From the NCBI RefSeq assembly GCF_002001085.1, contig NZ_MUNU01000009.1, positions 1 to 64,000 of the forward strand: a DNA stretch of 64,000 nucleotides. The letters are read 5' to 3'. This document shows, piece after piece, positions 44,913-54,386 of this stretch; position 1 is the stretch's first letter; each line of letters opens with the position of its first letter. A model generated the notes under the pieces. That model had not been told where the DNA came from, did no database searches, and was given only the letters and a program-made list of their open reading frames with translations. The stretch comes from Rhodanobacter sp. B05 (GTDB taxonomy: Bacteria; Pseudomonadota; Gammaproteobacteria; Xanthomonadales; Rhodanobacteraceae). The position numbers were made by a program, and so were the translations under genes.

Positions 44913-46298
44913 TCAGTGTGCCGCGCGCCTGGCGAATCGCAGGCCCGCCAGACTCGGCACGGGATGCGCAGGCGCGCCGCGCAGCCTTGCGATGTATTCG
45001 GTGAAGAAGGCATTCGGCCAGCCGAAGTCTTCGCGCGTGAATTTCCGGGCGTCGTGCGGATCGAACGACTCGTGCAGGCGATGGTCGCCGGGATCGCTGG
45101 CCAGCAGCATTTTCAGCACGCGTTGCCGTTCGGCCGGGTTGTCGGTGGTGAAGCCTTCGGCCAGCAGGCCGAGCGGCCAGACCATGCCCGGTGGCGTGTG
45201 CGGGCTGCCCAGCCCCGCTGCCAGCGGACCGGCGTAGTAGAATGGGTTGGCCGCGGAAAGCACGAAGCGCCGCGTGTTCTGGTAGATCGGATCGTCGATG
45301 CGGACATACCCGAAATACGGCGCCGCCAGCAGATCGGGGAGGTTCGCATCGTCCATCAGGTTGGCGTGGCCCAGTCCGTCGACTTCGTAGGCGTAGATCG
45401 GCTTCCCGTCGGGCCCTTTGGCGATGCCGTATTTCTGGATGCCGGCATGCACCTGCTGGCGCAGCGTTTCGGCGCGAGCCGCCATCTTCGGGTCGTGATA
45501 GACCGCGGCAATCTCCTTCAGTGCCGTCAAGGCCTGCACCGCCATCATCTCGGCGGGGATCAGATAGTTGTAGACACAGGGGTCATCGGATGGGCGAAAG
45601 CCGGTCCAGATCATGCCGGTCCACGCCACCGGATTGACGCCTGCCTGCTGGGTGTCGGACTTGAAGCGATAGGAGCTCCGGCGCCGATGGTGCTGTTCGA
45701 TCCGCATGACGTCGAGCACGCGCAGGAAGGCCTTTCTGACCTCGGGCGTGAACACCGACGCATCGCCGGTCACCTTGTAGTATTTCCAGGCGAGCAGGAT
45801 CGGGTAGCACAACGAGTCGAGCTCGAACTTGCGCTCCCACACCGTATAGTCCTGCCTGAATGCGTTCGCATAGGGATCGACGATCAGGTACTTCGCCTGG
45901 CGCTGGATCACCGCCTTGATCAGGGCGCGGATTTGCGGATCGTAGGCATAGTCGAGATAGGTCGCCTCGACCTGCACACTGGAGTCGCGCAACCATTCGG
46001 CGGGAATGTCGCCGGTCCTGACGTAGGCGGTGCCGTCGGCTGCTGCCACGATCTGGGTGCCGGTATTGAGCAGGGCCGAACGCACCATCGCCTGCAGGGC
46101 GGGATCCGGATCCCGGAAGGCCTTGGCGGCGGCGATGATCACGGCGGGTTGAACCACCAGTTTGCCGTCGGAGTATGCGTCGATTGCCGGCTTGCCTGCA
46201 CTGACGGCAAGGGGCGTGGTGGCGGCTGGCCATGCCGCAGGTGAGGTGCACGCGCAGAGCAGGGCAAGTGCCAGCGGCCAGCCATGTCTTCTCGTCAT
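44913..46298 (-). CDS. Exported GH125 exo-alpha-1,6-mannosidase
   Basis: A 461-residue protein with a signal peptide (about 1-25). It matches GH125 (formerly DUF1237), metal-independent inverting exo-alpha-mannosidases active on alpha-1,6-mannose. Visible blocks are TGDIPAEWLRDSSVQV near 105, NPVAWTGMIWTGFRPSDDPCVYNYLIP, LGHANLMDDANLPDLLAAPYFGY and MVWPLGLLAEGFTT. ATG 46298 overlaps the GH36 stop by four bases (ATGA), so the two are translationally coupled. It may work with the GH92 mannosidases at 9-17 kb on mannose-rich glycans. Confidence 0.87.
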   Translation of the reverse strand: MTRRHGWPLALALLCACTSPAAWPAATTPLAVSAGKPAIDAYSDGKLVVQPAVIIAAAKAFRDPDPALQAMVRSALLNTGTQIVAAADGTAYVRTGDIPAEWLRDSSVQVEATYLDYAYDPQIRALIKAVIQRQAKYLIVDPYANAFRQDYTVWERKFELDSLCYPILLAWKYYKVTGDASVFTPEVRKAFLRVLDVMRIEQHHRRRSSYRFKSDTQQAGVNPVAWTGMIWTGFRPSDDPCVYNYLIPAEMMAVQALTALKEIAAVYHDPKMAARAETLRQQVHAGIQKYGIAKGPDGKPIYAYEVDGLGHANLMDDANLPDLLAAPYFGYVRIDDPIYQNTRRFVLSAANPFYYAGPLAAGLGSPHTPPGMVWPLGLLAEGFTTDNPAERQRVLKMLLASDPGDHRLHESFDPHDARKFTREDFGWPNAFFTEYIARLRGAPAHPVPSLAGLRFARRAAH

Positions 46299-48472
46299 GG
46301 CAGGCCCTCGATCGCCACCAGCTCGGAAGAATTCGTCGTCGGCAGCGACACGGACAAGCCGGACCGCATCAGGTCGCCCCCGTCCAGCACGCTGTCGGGT
46401 GACGAGTGGTCCCTGAAATGCAGGCGATACCGATGTCCGCTGCGCAGCCCGCGCAGCTTGAATCGGAACGCGCCTGGTGTCGCCGCGCTGCCATGGAAGG
46501 CATACAGCACCCCCTGGTCGCGCCCGGCATCGAAGTATTCGGTTCCGTCCCAGCCCTTGCCGTCCGGCCGCGGGCCCACGTGGTACAGATCCGCGGCACG
46601 GATCAACGGGCGCAACGTCGACTTGTAGAACGCGATTTCCCGCGCTGCGACGGCATGCTGCCGGGGCGTCCAGCTGTTGGTGTCGATCATCAGCGTGAAC
46701 CAGCCCATCATCCCGCTGCGCAGCATGTAGCGGAAATTCTCGATCCGCGGCGTCGGCCACGCCTTGACGTAGGTTTCGAGCATGGCGGGCGGCAGTACGT
46801 GGCTGGCGTCGTAGAAGGCCTGCCGGTTGGATAGCGGGTCGTAGGAATCCACGATGGAGAAGTAGTCGCCGTGGGCCGCGCTGCCGAAATCGACCATGCG
46901 TCCACCGTCGTTGCAGATCTCCAGCAGCAGGCCGGGATGATGGCGTTTCAGTGCATCCTGGATCGCGTAGTAGGCGCGCGTGGCATGCAGGCTGACATCG
47001 GTCGAGTTGGAGCTGTCGACCCACAGGAAGTCGTCGTCGCTGTAACGGTGCGTCCTGGCCGGATCGATCGCGGCGTGCGGGTGATCGCTGCGATCGCAGC
47101 CCTGGGCCACCACATAGCCGTCGTGCTCGAGCATGTCGACATGGTAGTCGTGCACGATGCGGTTGGTCTCGCCGGTTGCCCAGGCTTGCGCAGCGGGTAC
47201 GCCCAGGTCGATCGTGATGCCCTTGAATCCGGCCGGCTTCCAGCCCGGCGGCGGATCCGTGGTCAGCCAGTCGCGCACTTTCGGATCGGCGACGTTGAGC
47301 GCACCTTTTCCGGGGCTGGTACCGGCCTGGGCCCAGTCGGCCCAGAGTCCGAACTTCAGGCCGTGCCGGTGTGCGTAATCCGACAGCGCTGCAAGGCCAT
47401 GTGGGAATTTCTTCGGGTCCGGATGCCAGTCGCCGACCGCGCGGAACCAGCCCGCGTCCAGATGGAACATCTCGAAACCCAGGCGCTGCGCATCGTCGAT
47501 CATGCGTCGCGCCTGCGCCTCGCTGATCGCCATCGCGCTGCCCCAGCTGTTGACCGTCACCAGCGGATAGTCGGGATTGCGCAGCGTGCCCGGGTCGTTC
47601 AGTACCTGGCGAACCCAGCGATGCAGCATGTTGCCGGTATCGTCGATGTCGCCGTCGTCGGCGCCGACGAAGACGGTCGGGGTGGCGAAGGTTTCACCCG
47701 GCAGCAGTCGGGTGCTGAACGGGCCGGGTTCGGGGTTGAGTCCGACCGAGCCTTCGAGCGTCGCGCCGCGCCGTTTCAGCGTCATCGCGACGCGACCGCT
47801 GAACTCGACCCCAACGTACCAGCCGCCCGTCTTCGGATCCGCGCCGCGCACCAGCAGCCACGGGATGATCTCGCGTGCCTCGCCGGGGCGCGGGTGTGCA
47901 AACGTGCTCGATGTGGCGTGCCAGTCATGGCCATCGGCGATCGATACCAGATGCGTCCCGACCGGCGGCGGTTCGCCGGCACCCTTGTCGATCCACAGCT
48001 GCTGCAGCGGCTGGGTCGCCGGGATTTTCCAGGCGTAGCGGAAACTGTCCTGCAACGGAATCCAGATTTCCTTTCCACCGAGATTTTCGATCCGGATGAC
48101 ATGCTCGAGGGGGCCATGCCGTGCGGGCGCGCGCCATTCCCAATACAGCCGCAACCCGGCCGCCCGATCCTCGTACACCAGGCTCGCGGAGTCCCCGCGG
48201 CTTCGACTGGCGTCGCGATCGAATCGCCAGTGCAGGGGAATGTCCGCATCGCCGATCCTGGCGTGCCCGATCAGGGTGTCAGCCACCACGCCTTGCCATG
48301 CGGAATCGCCATCATGCACGAGCCACAACAAGCGTGGCGCCGACGCGCCGGCTTGCAGGGCGATCCGGTTGTCCGCGTTGCCGACCTGTATGGGTGCGTG
48401 CTGAACAACCTCTGCCAACAACGGCAGAGAGAGCAGGCCGAGCAAGGGGAATATCCACGCAAGACGACTCAT
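46295..48472 (-). CDS. Exported GH36-like alpha-galactosidase (clan GH-D)
   Basis: A 725-residue protein with a signal peptide (1-20). An N-terminal beta-supersandwich is followed by a (beta/alpha)8 barrel with VTVNSWGSAMAISEAQ, FEMFHLDAGWFRAVGDW, FGLWADWAQAG, DYHVDMLEHDGYV and LLEICNDGGRMVDFG. These correspond in order to the GH36 barrel motifs: the aromatic-Asp start, the nucleophile-strand region and the ExCxxGGGRxD acid/base block. The nucleophile motif is not the usual KWDMN, so alpha-galactosidase is the family default and another terminal sugar is possible. It is the first gene of the GH36-GH125 pair. Confidence 0.75.
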   Translation of the reverse strand: MSRLAWIFPLLGLLSLPLLAEVVQHAPIQVGNADNRIALQAGASAPRLLWLVHDGDSAWQGVVADTLIGHARIGDADIPLHWRFDRDASRSRGDSASLVYEDRAAGLRLYWEWRAPARHGPLEHVIRIENLGGKEIWIPLQDSFRYAWKIPATQPLQQLWIDKGAGEPPPVGTHLVSIADGHDWHATSSTFAHPRPGEAREIIPWLLVRGADPKTGGWYVGVEFSGRVAMTLKRRGATLEGSVGLNPEPGPFSTRLLPGETFATPTVFVGADDGDIDDTGNMLHRWVRQVLNDPGTLRNPDYPLVTVNSWGSAMAISEAQARRMIDDAQRLGFEMFHLDAGWFRAVGDWHPDPKKFPHGLAALSDYAHRHGLKFGLWADWAQAGTSPGKGALNVADPKVRDWLTTDPPPGWKPAGFKGITIDLGVPAAQAWATGETNRIVHDYHVDMLEHDGYVVAQGCDRSDHPHAAIDPARTHRYSDDDFLWVDSSNSTDVSLHATRAYYAIQDALKRHHPGLLLEICNDGGRMVDFGSAAHGDYFSIVDSYDPLSNRQAFYDASHVLPPAMLETYVKAWPTPRIENFRYMLRSGMMGWFTLMIDTNSWTPRQHAVAAREIAFYKSTLRPLIRAADLYHVGPRPDGKGWDGTEYFDAGRDQGVLYAFHGSAATPGAFRFKLRGLRSGHRYRLHFRDHSSPDSVLDGGDLMRSGLSVSLPTTNSSELVAIEGLP

Positions 48473-48577
48473 CGGGTGACCTGTTCCGGCACCGCAGGCA
48501 CGATACTCTGCATCGTTGGTGACGGGAATCGGCCGCCGTCCTGCCGGTTCGGCAGCGATAACGGCGCACCCGGGTCT

Positions 48578-50221
48578 TCAGCTCTCGTCGTCGTCGTCGC
48601 TGGTGGCCTTGTTCATCTGCGCTGGCGTCAAGGTCAGCCGGAAGCAACTGCCGCCGCCGGCCACGCGCACGTACTCCAGCGCGGCCTGGTTGGCTTCGCT
48701 CATCTGCCGTGCCAGGTACAGGCCGAGGCCGGTGCCGTACTCGTGAGTGGTGTAGAACGGCTCGAAGATCTGCGCCGCCACCTTGGGCGCGATGCCCGGG
48801 CCGCGGTCGATCACCTCGAGGATGGGTACGCCATGCTCGCCCTGGCGGGCGACCACCATGACGCGGGCCGGTTCGCCCGGCAGACGACCGTAGCGCAGGG
48901 CGTTCTGCACCAGGTTCCAGACGACTTGCTGCAGTTGTTGCGGATCGGCCAGCGCCACCACCGGCACGCTGCTGGTGGCGATCGAGCGCAGCGAGTCGAC
49001 GCCGAGGTCGTTGCCCTGGCTGTATTCCTCGACGAAGTCCTGTGCCCAGTGGCCCAGGTCCAGTGTCTCGGGGCGCGAGCGCTCGCGCCGTGACAGCTGC
49101 AGGATGTTCTCGATGATCTCGTTCAGCCGGATGCAGTGGTTGTTGATGATCTCGACCATGCGCTGGTCGGTGCTGTCCATCGTGCGGGATTCGGCCAGCA
49201 ACTGGGCGGAATAGCGGATCGCCGCCAGCGGGTTGCGGATCTCGTGCGCGATCGAGGCCGACAGGCGGCCGAGCGAACTCAGGGTGAGTTCCTCCGCGCG
49301 CCGCGACAGCAGCGAGGTGTCGTCCAGGAAGATCAGCACGTGCGAGTCGTCGTTCGGCGCCAGCCGGGTGAAGCGCGGCACCACCTCGGGCACGCCGTCG
49401 GCGAGCTGGGTGGCGGTTTCGTCCAGCTTGCCGGAGGTCATCCAGTGGTACAGGCGGCGCGACAGCTCCGGCGCCAGCTGGCCGAGGTCGCGCTGGTCGG
49501 CGCCGGGGTTGCCCAGCAGCATCCAGGCGGACTCGTTGATCTGGTGGATGCGGTTGGCGTCGTCGACCAGCAGCACGCCGGTTTTCATGCGGCGGATGAT
49601 CAACTCGTTGATCTGCGACAGGTTGGCCAGGTCGGTACTGCGCTGTTCGGCCAGCGCCTCGGTGGCGCGCAATTGCTGGCCGAGCACGCTGCACAGGGCG
49701 GTCGTGGCGAAGTAGGCCAGGCCGAACAGGGCACCTTCCAGCAGGTCGCGATCGCTGGCATGGGCGGCGAGGGACCAGCCGAACACGGAAATCCCGAGCA
49801 TGCCCAGCGTGGCCAGCGCGGCGAAGAACCCGGACAGGCGCAACGGCAGGATCAGCGCGCCGGCGCAGAGGTTCACCGCCAGCATCATCGCGATCCCGAT
49901 GCGTGCATCGTGCATTGCCGCGATGGCCATCATCGCCGCGGCAATGTCGATCACCAGGGTCACCGCCACCGCGGTGCGGACATAGGACATGCTGCGCCGG
50001 TTCAGCAGCAGCGCCACCAGCGCGAATATCAGGTAAACCGTGGACAGCGTGCGCGCGAAGACCGGCGAGGTCAGTTGCGGCCAGCCCATGCCGGCGGGGC
50101 TGAAGGCCAGGCCGATGTACACCAGGGACTGCACCAGCCGGAACACATTGAGGAACGAGAGCTCGTGGCGGATCGTTGCCGTACCTGCGCGCGGGTCTGT
50201 GAGCAATGCTGGACTGGACAC
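48578..50221 (-). CDS. pilS: Sensor histidine kinase PilS (type IV pilus control)
   Basis: A membrane kinase of about 547 residues. Six closely spaced hydrophobic helices form the first 190 residues, followed by a PAS domain (about 215-300, GVLLVDDANRIHQINE). HisKA follows with LSASIAHEIRNPLAAIRYSAQLL, then HATPase with NLVQNALRYG, DRGPGIAP and GTGLGLYLARQM. This is the PilS pattern; in Pseudomonas PilS senses pilin in the membrane and phosphorylates PilR. The start is uncertain: GTG 50221 gives a normal short lead to TM1, while ATG 50353 adds 44 Arg/Ala-rich residues. It is divergent from sucC, as in Xanthomonas, but pilR is missing from its usual place just downstream. Confidence 0.85.
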   Translation of the reverse strand: MSSPALLTDPRAGTATIRHELSFLNVFRLVQSLVYIGLAFSPAGMGWPQLTSPVFARTLSTVYLIFALVALLLNRRSMSYVRTAVAVTLVIDIAAAMMAIAAMHDARIGIAMMLAVNLCAGALILPLRLSGFFAALATLGMLGISVFGWSLAAHASDRDLLEGALFGLAYFATTALCSVLGQQLRATEALAEQRSTDLANLSQINELIIRRMKTGVLLVDDANRIHQINESAWMLLGNPGADQRDLGQLAPELSRRLYHWMTSGKLDETATQLADGVPEVVPRFTRLAPNDDSHVLIFLDDTSLLSRRAEELTLSSLGRLSASIAHEIRNPLAAIRYSAQLLAESRTMDSTDQRMVEIINNHCIRLNEIIENILQLSRRERSRPETLDLGHWAQDFVEEYSQGNDLGVDSLRSIATSSVPVVALADPQQLQQVVWNLVQNALRYGRLPGEPARVMVVARQGEHGVPILEVIDRGPGIAPKVAAQIFEPFYTTHEYGTGLGLYLARQMSEANQAALEYVRVAGGGSCFRLTLTPAQMNKATSDDDDES

Positions 50222-50520
50222 GTGGCTGATGATTCCAAGGCGGTTGCGGACGAGTATATGACGGGCCGACCGGCGCGCCACTGGCGCCGCGGTTGCCTGC
50301 CGGGCCGCATGAAACCGGCCTGCGTGGCCTGTCTGGGCGGTTGCCCTTTCCATTGTGGCCCGCTTCCGCGAAAATAGGCGGCCGTATGGTGCGGTTCAGC
50401 CCGTGTCTGGCCGCTGCGTCCCGTCCCGGCAGCGTGTCATTCCACCGTCCGACTCTCCTGACCCACGCTCCATTTCGCGCGTGCGGCCGCCATCGTTTCT
50501 CCGTTCGCTCGAGGTATCGA

Positions 50521-51684
50521 ATGAATTTCCACGAATACCAGGCCAAAGAACTGTTTGCGCAGTACGGTATTGCCGTGCCGCCGGGCAAGGTTGCCAACTC
50601 CCCCGACGCCGCCGTCGATGCCGCCAAGGCATTGGGTGGCACGCAATGGATGGTCAAGGCGCAGATCCACGCCGGTGGCCGCGGCAAGTCCGGTGGCGTC
50701 AAGTTCTGCCGCAGCTTTGACGATGTGCGCGCCGCCGCCAAGGGCATGCTCGGCACCAACATGGAAACCTACCAGTCGGCCGGCCGCGCGCTGCCGGTGA
50801 ACCTGGTGCTGGTCACCGACGCCACCGACATTGCCCGCGAGCTGTACCTGTCGATCCTGGTCGATCGCGACTCCAAGGCCGTTTCGTTCATCGCCTCCAA
50901 GCATGGCGGCGTGGACATCGAGCAGGTCGCCAAGGACACGCCCGAAGACATCCACACCATCGTGATCGATTTCGTCGAAGGGCTGCAGCCGTACCAGTGC
51001 CGCCAGCTCGGTTTCGCGATGGATCTCAACGGCAAGCAGGTCAACCAGCTGACGAAAATCATGCTGGGCCTGTACAAGCTGTTCAACGAGCAGGACCTGG
51101 CCCTGGTCGAGCTGAACCCGCTGGCCGTGCTGGAAGACGGCAACCTCGCCGCGCTCGACGGCAAGGTCAACTCCGACGACAACGCCGAATACCGTCATCC
51201 GAACCTGGCCGCCATGCGCGACCTGACCCAGGAAGACGCAGCCGAAGCCGCGGCGCAGCAGAGCAATCTCAACTACGTGACGATGGACGGCAACATCGGC
51301 TGCATGGTCAATGGCGCCGGCCTGGCGATGGCCACGATGGACGTGATCAAGCTGGCGGGCGGCGAGCCGGCCAACTTCCTCGACGTCGGCGGCGGCGCCA
51401 CCAAGGAGCGCGTGACCGAGGCGTTCAAGCTGATCACCTCCTCGGACAAGGTGAATTGCATCCTGGTCAACATCTTCGGCGGCATCGTGCGCTGCGACAT
51501 GATCGCCGAGGGCATCATCGCCGCAGTCAAGGAAGTGGGCCTGAAGATCCCCGTGGTGGTGCGCCTGCAGGGCACCAATGTCGATCAGGGTCGCGAACTG
51601 CTGGCCAACTCCGGCCTGGCGATCACGCCGGCCGACGATCTCAACGACGCGGCGCAGAAAGCCGTGGCTGCGGCCAAGGCCTGA
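50521..51684 (+). CDS. sucC: Succinyl-CoA synthetase, beta subunit
   Basis: The 387-residue ADP/GDP-forming beta subunit of succinyl-CoA ligase (TCA cycle), which makes succinate and nucleoside triphosphate from succinyl-CoA. It has an N-terminal ATP-grasp domain ([34 protein letters not shown]) and a C-terminal CoA-ligase domain ([33 protein letters not shown]). Length is standard. ATG 50521 follows GAGG; the longer frame to 50293 runs into the pilS promoter. sucD starts 14 bp after its stop. Confidence 0.97.
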   Translation: MNFHEYQAKELFAQYGIAVPPGKVANSPDAAVDAAKALGGTQWMVKAQIHAGGRGKSGGVKFCRSFDDVRAAAKGMLGTNMETYQSAGRALPVNLVLVTDATDIARELYLSILVDRDSKAVSFIASKHGGVDIEQVAKDTPEDIHTIVIDFVEGLQPYQCRQLGFAMDLNGKQVNQLTKIMLGLYKLFNEQDLALVELNPLAVLEDGNLAALDGKVNSDDNAEYRHPNLAAMRDLTQEDAAEAAAQQSNLNYVTMDGNIGCMVNGAGLAMATMDVIKLAGGEPANFLDVGGGATKERVTEAFKLITSSDKVNCILVNIFGGIVRCDMIAEGIIAAVKEVGLKIPVVVRLQGTNVDQGRELLANSGLAITPADDLNDAAQKAVAAAKA

Positions 51685-51698
51685 GGAGCAATCGAAAC

Positions 51699-52571
51699 AT
51701 GAGCGTACTCGTCAACAAGAACACCAAGGTGATCGTGCAGGGCTTCACCGGCCAGCAGGGCACCTTCCATGCACAGCAGTGCCTCGACTACGGCACCAGG
51801 GTCGTCGGCGGCGTGACCCCGGGCAAGGGCGGCTCCGAACACATCGGCCTGCCGGTCTTCAACTCGGTCGATGAAGCCGTGCTCGAAACCGGTGCCGATG
51901 CGTCCGTCATCTTCGTGCCGCCGCCGTTCGCGGCCGACTCGATCCTGGAAGCGATCGACGCCGGCATCAAGGTCATCGTGGCGATCACCGAAGGCATCCC
52001 GGTGCTCGACATGCTGCGCGTCAAGAACGTGCTGCAGCAGCACCCGGAGATCGTGCTGATCGGGCCGAACTGCCCCGGCATCATCACCCCCGGTGAATGC
52101 AAGATCGGCATCATGCCCGGTCACATCCACCAGAAGGGCCGGGTCGGCGTGGTTTCGCGCTCCGGCACGCTGACCTATGAAGCGGTGTTCCAGACCACCA
52201 ACGAAGGCCTCGGCCAGAGCACGGTGATCGGCATCGGTGGCGACCCGATCAACGGCCTGAACTTCATCGACTGCCTGAAGCTGTTCCAGGACGATGCGCA
52301 GACCGAAGGCATCATCATGGTTGGCGAGATCGGCGGCAGCGCCGAGGAAGACGCGGCCGAGTTCATCGGCGAGTACGTGACCAAGCCGGTGGTGTCGTTC
52401 ATCGCCGGCGCCTCGGCCCCGGCCGGCAAGCGCATGGGCCATGCCGGCGCGATCATCTCCGGCGGCAAGGGCACGGCAGCCGCCAAGTTCGCCGCGCTGG
52501 AGAAGGCGGGCGTCACCACGGTGAAGTCGCCGGCCGACCTGGGCAAGGCGCTTGCGAAGCTGATGAAGTAA
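51699..52571 (+). CDS. sucD: Succinyl-CoA synthetase, alpha subunit
   Basis: The 290-residue alpha subunit that carries the phospho-histidine intermediate. It has a CoA-binding Rossmann fold at the start ([16 protein letters not shown]), [20 protein letters not shown], and the active His248 in [17 protein letters not shown] precedes ATG 51699, 14 bp after the sucC stop, so the two are one operon. A perfect palindromic terminator follows. Confidence 0.97.
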   Translation: MSVLVNKNTKVIVQGFTGQQGTFHAQQCLDYGTRVVGGVTPGKGGSEHIGLPVFNSVDEAVLETGADASVIFVPPPFAADSILEAIDAGIKVIVAITEGIPVLDMLRVKNVLQQHPEIVLIGPNCPGIITPGECKIGIMPGHIHQKGRVGVVSRSGTLTYEAVFQTTNEGLGQSTVIGIGGDPINGLNFIDCLKLFQDDAQTEGIIMVGEIGGSAEEDAAEFIGEYVTKPVVSFIAGASAPAGKRMGHAGAIISGGKGTAAAKFAALEKAGVTTVKSPADLGKALAKLMK

Positions 52572-52596
52572 GTCGGCATCGCCGTACCGTAAAATG

Positions 52597-52630
52597 CGAA
52601 GGCCGCGACGCGTCGCGGCCTTCGTCGTCT
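52597..52630 (+). terminator. Terminator of sucCD
   Basis: A perfect 28-bp palindrome (52597-52624, core GCCGCGACGCGTCGCGGC) lies 25 bp after the sucD stop. It is followed by TCGTCT, so the U-tract is weak. A terminator is the best reading. Confidence 0.6.
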
Positions 52631-52645
52631 CTGGAGCTCGAGTTC

Positions 52646-54337
52646 ATGGCAAAGCTGCGTTTGGCGCTGGCCCAATACGATTTTGCGGTCGGCGCGGTGG
52701 CGGCGAATGCCGCGAAGGTGGGCGGGCTGATCGCGCAGGCGCGATCCGGTGGCGCGGGACTGGTGGCGTTTCCCGAGCTGACCTTGAGCGGGTATCCGCC
52801 GGAAGACCTGTTGCTGCGACCGAGCTTCCTCGCCGCCTGCGATGACGAGTTGAAGGCCCTGGCCGAGCGCACCCACGGCATCGCCGCCGTGGTCGGCCAC
52901 CCGCACAGCGAGGGCGAGGTGTTCAACGCGGCCAGCCTGCTGCGCGATGGCAAGGTGGAGTGCACGGCGCACAAGCAGGCGTTGCCGAACTACGGGGTGT
53001 TCGACGACAAGCGCTATTTCCGTCCGGGCCATGCAACCGTCACCACGGTGATCGATGGCGTGCGCCTTGGCATCTTGATCTGCGAAGACGTCTGGCAGCC
53101 GGAGCCGGTGGCCCAGGCTGCGGCCAGCGGCGCGGAGCTGATCATGGTGATCAACGCTTCGCCGTGGGACGAGTGCAAGCAGGCCGAACGTGAAGCCGTG
53201 CTGCAGGCACGGGCGCAGGAAAGCGGCTGCGCCATCGTCTATCTGAATCTGGTGGGTGGCCAGGATGAGGTGGTCTACGACGGCAGCGCGCTGCTGGTGA
53301 ATGGCAACGGCTCGATCGCCGCGCGCGCACCGGCCTTCGTCGATGCCCTGCTGTGGGCCGAGTTCGATCCGGCCACGCGCACCCTGTCCGCCGAAGACTG
53401 GCCGGTGGCAGCCGACAGTTCGATCGAGGCGACGCTGTACGCCGCGCTGGTGCGTGGCATCCGCGACTACATCGACAAGAACGGTTTCCCCGGGGTGCTG
53501 CTTGGCCTGTCCGGCGGCATCGATTCGGCGCTGACCCTGGCGCTGGCCGTCGATGCGCTTGGTGCGGATCGGGTCACCGCGGTGATGATGCCCACGCGTT
53601 ACACCTCGTCCTTGTCGCTGGACGGTGCACGCGCGCAGGCCGAAAGGCTTGGAGTGGAATACCACGTCATCGACATCGAGCCGACCGTCGACGCGTTCAT
53701 CATCGCGCTGGCCCCGGCCTTCGCCGGCAAGGGCAGCGATACCACCGAGGAGAACCTGCAGTCGCGCACCCGCGGCGTGATGCTGATGGCGCTGTCCAAC
53801 AAGCACCGCAAACTGCTGCTGGCCACCGGCAACAAGAGCGAGATGGCGGTCGGTTATTGCACGCTTTACGGCGACATGTGCGGTGCCTATGCGCCACTGA
53901 AGGATGTCTACAAGACCGTGGTGTACCGCTTGGCGCGCTGGCGCAATAGAGCCGGGATTGGGGATTGGGGATTCGGGATTCGTAAAGGCGCGCTTCCGCT
54001 AGATGCCGGCTTTTCCCGAATCCCCAATCCCCAATCCCCAATCCCGGAAGAAGTCATCGAACGCCCGCCGTCGGCCGAACTGCGCGACAACCAGACCGAT
54101 CAGGATTCACTGCCGCCTTACGACGAACTGGATGCCATCCTGGGCCGCTTCATCGAGTCCGAGCAGGCGCAGGCGGAGATCGTGGCGCAGGGTTTCGCTG
54201 CCGATACCGTCCGCCTGGTGGTGCGCCTGGTGCTGCTGAACGAATTCAAGCGCCGACAGTCGGCTCCCGGTCCGCGCGTGACCACCCGTGCGTTCGGGCG
54301 CGAACGGCGCTATCCCATCACATCAGGATGGCATTGA
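52646..54337 (+). CDS. nadE: Glutamine-dependent NAD+ synthase with an in-frame repeat insertion
   Basis: A 563-residue enzyme that amidates nicotinate adenine dinucleotide to NAD+. Residues 1-250 form a nitrilase-type glutaminase with the triad Glu44 (FPELTLSGYP), Lys110 (HKQALP) and Cys146 (ILICEDVW). Residues 265-563 form the synthetase with the ATP pyrophosphatase loop SGGIDS (289-294) and later PPSAELRDNQTDQDSLPPYD. Between RLARWRN and EVIERPPSAEL, about 32 residues (436-467) are encoded by a palindromic intergenic-type repeat inserted in frame (53952-54047). They are absent from the family as I know it. Everything else is intact, so the enzyme is probably active, with a longer surface loop. 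Confidence 0.93.
   Translation: MAKLRLALAQYDFAVGAVAANAAKVGGLIAQARSGGAGLVAFPELTLSGYPPEDLLLRPSFLAACDDELKALAERTHGIAAVVGHPHSEGEVFNAASLLRDGKVECTAHKQALPNYGVFDDKRYFRPGHATVTTVIDGVRLGILICEDVWQPEPVAQAAASGAELIMVINASPWDECKQAEREAVLQARAQESGCAIVYLNLVGGQDEVVYDGSALLVNGNGSIAARAPAFVDALLWAEFDPATRTLSAEDWPVAADSSIEATLYAALVRGIRDYIDKNGFPGVLLGLSGGIDSALTLALAVDALGADRVTAVMMPTRYTSSLSLDGARAQAERLGVEYHVIDIEPTVDAFIIALAPAFAGKGSDTTEENLQSRTRGVMLMALSNKHRKLLLATGNKSEMAVGYCTLYGDMCGAYAPLKDVYKTVVYRLARWRNRAGIGDWGFGIRKGALPLDAGFSRIPNPQSPIPEEVIERPPSAELRDNQTDQDSLPPYDELDAILGRFIESEQAQAEIVAQGFAADTVRLVVRLVLLNEFKRRQSAPGPRVTTRAFGRERRYPITSGWH
53952..54047. repeat. REP-like palindromic element inside nadE
   Basis: Two 31-bp arms (53952-53982 and 54017-54047) are inverted repeats with one mismatch, separated by 34 bp. 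The arms are built from short tandem GGGATT-type units. This G-rich palindrome looks like the intergenic repeats common in Xanthomonas relatives. The element is 96 bp, exactly 32 codons, and has no stop in the nadE frame. Confidence 0.85.
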
Positions 54338-54386
54338 AGAGGGAACGGGGAATGCCGACCCCATTCCCGCTCGCGCAGCGGCCGGA

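Noticed and set aside
50222-50353. N-terminal 44-residue extension of PilS from ATG 50353
   Set aside because: The added residues are Arg/Ala-rich without a signal or membrane segment; GTG 50221 gives the usual short lead. It is kept as an alternative only.
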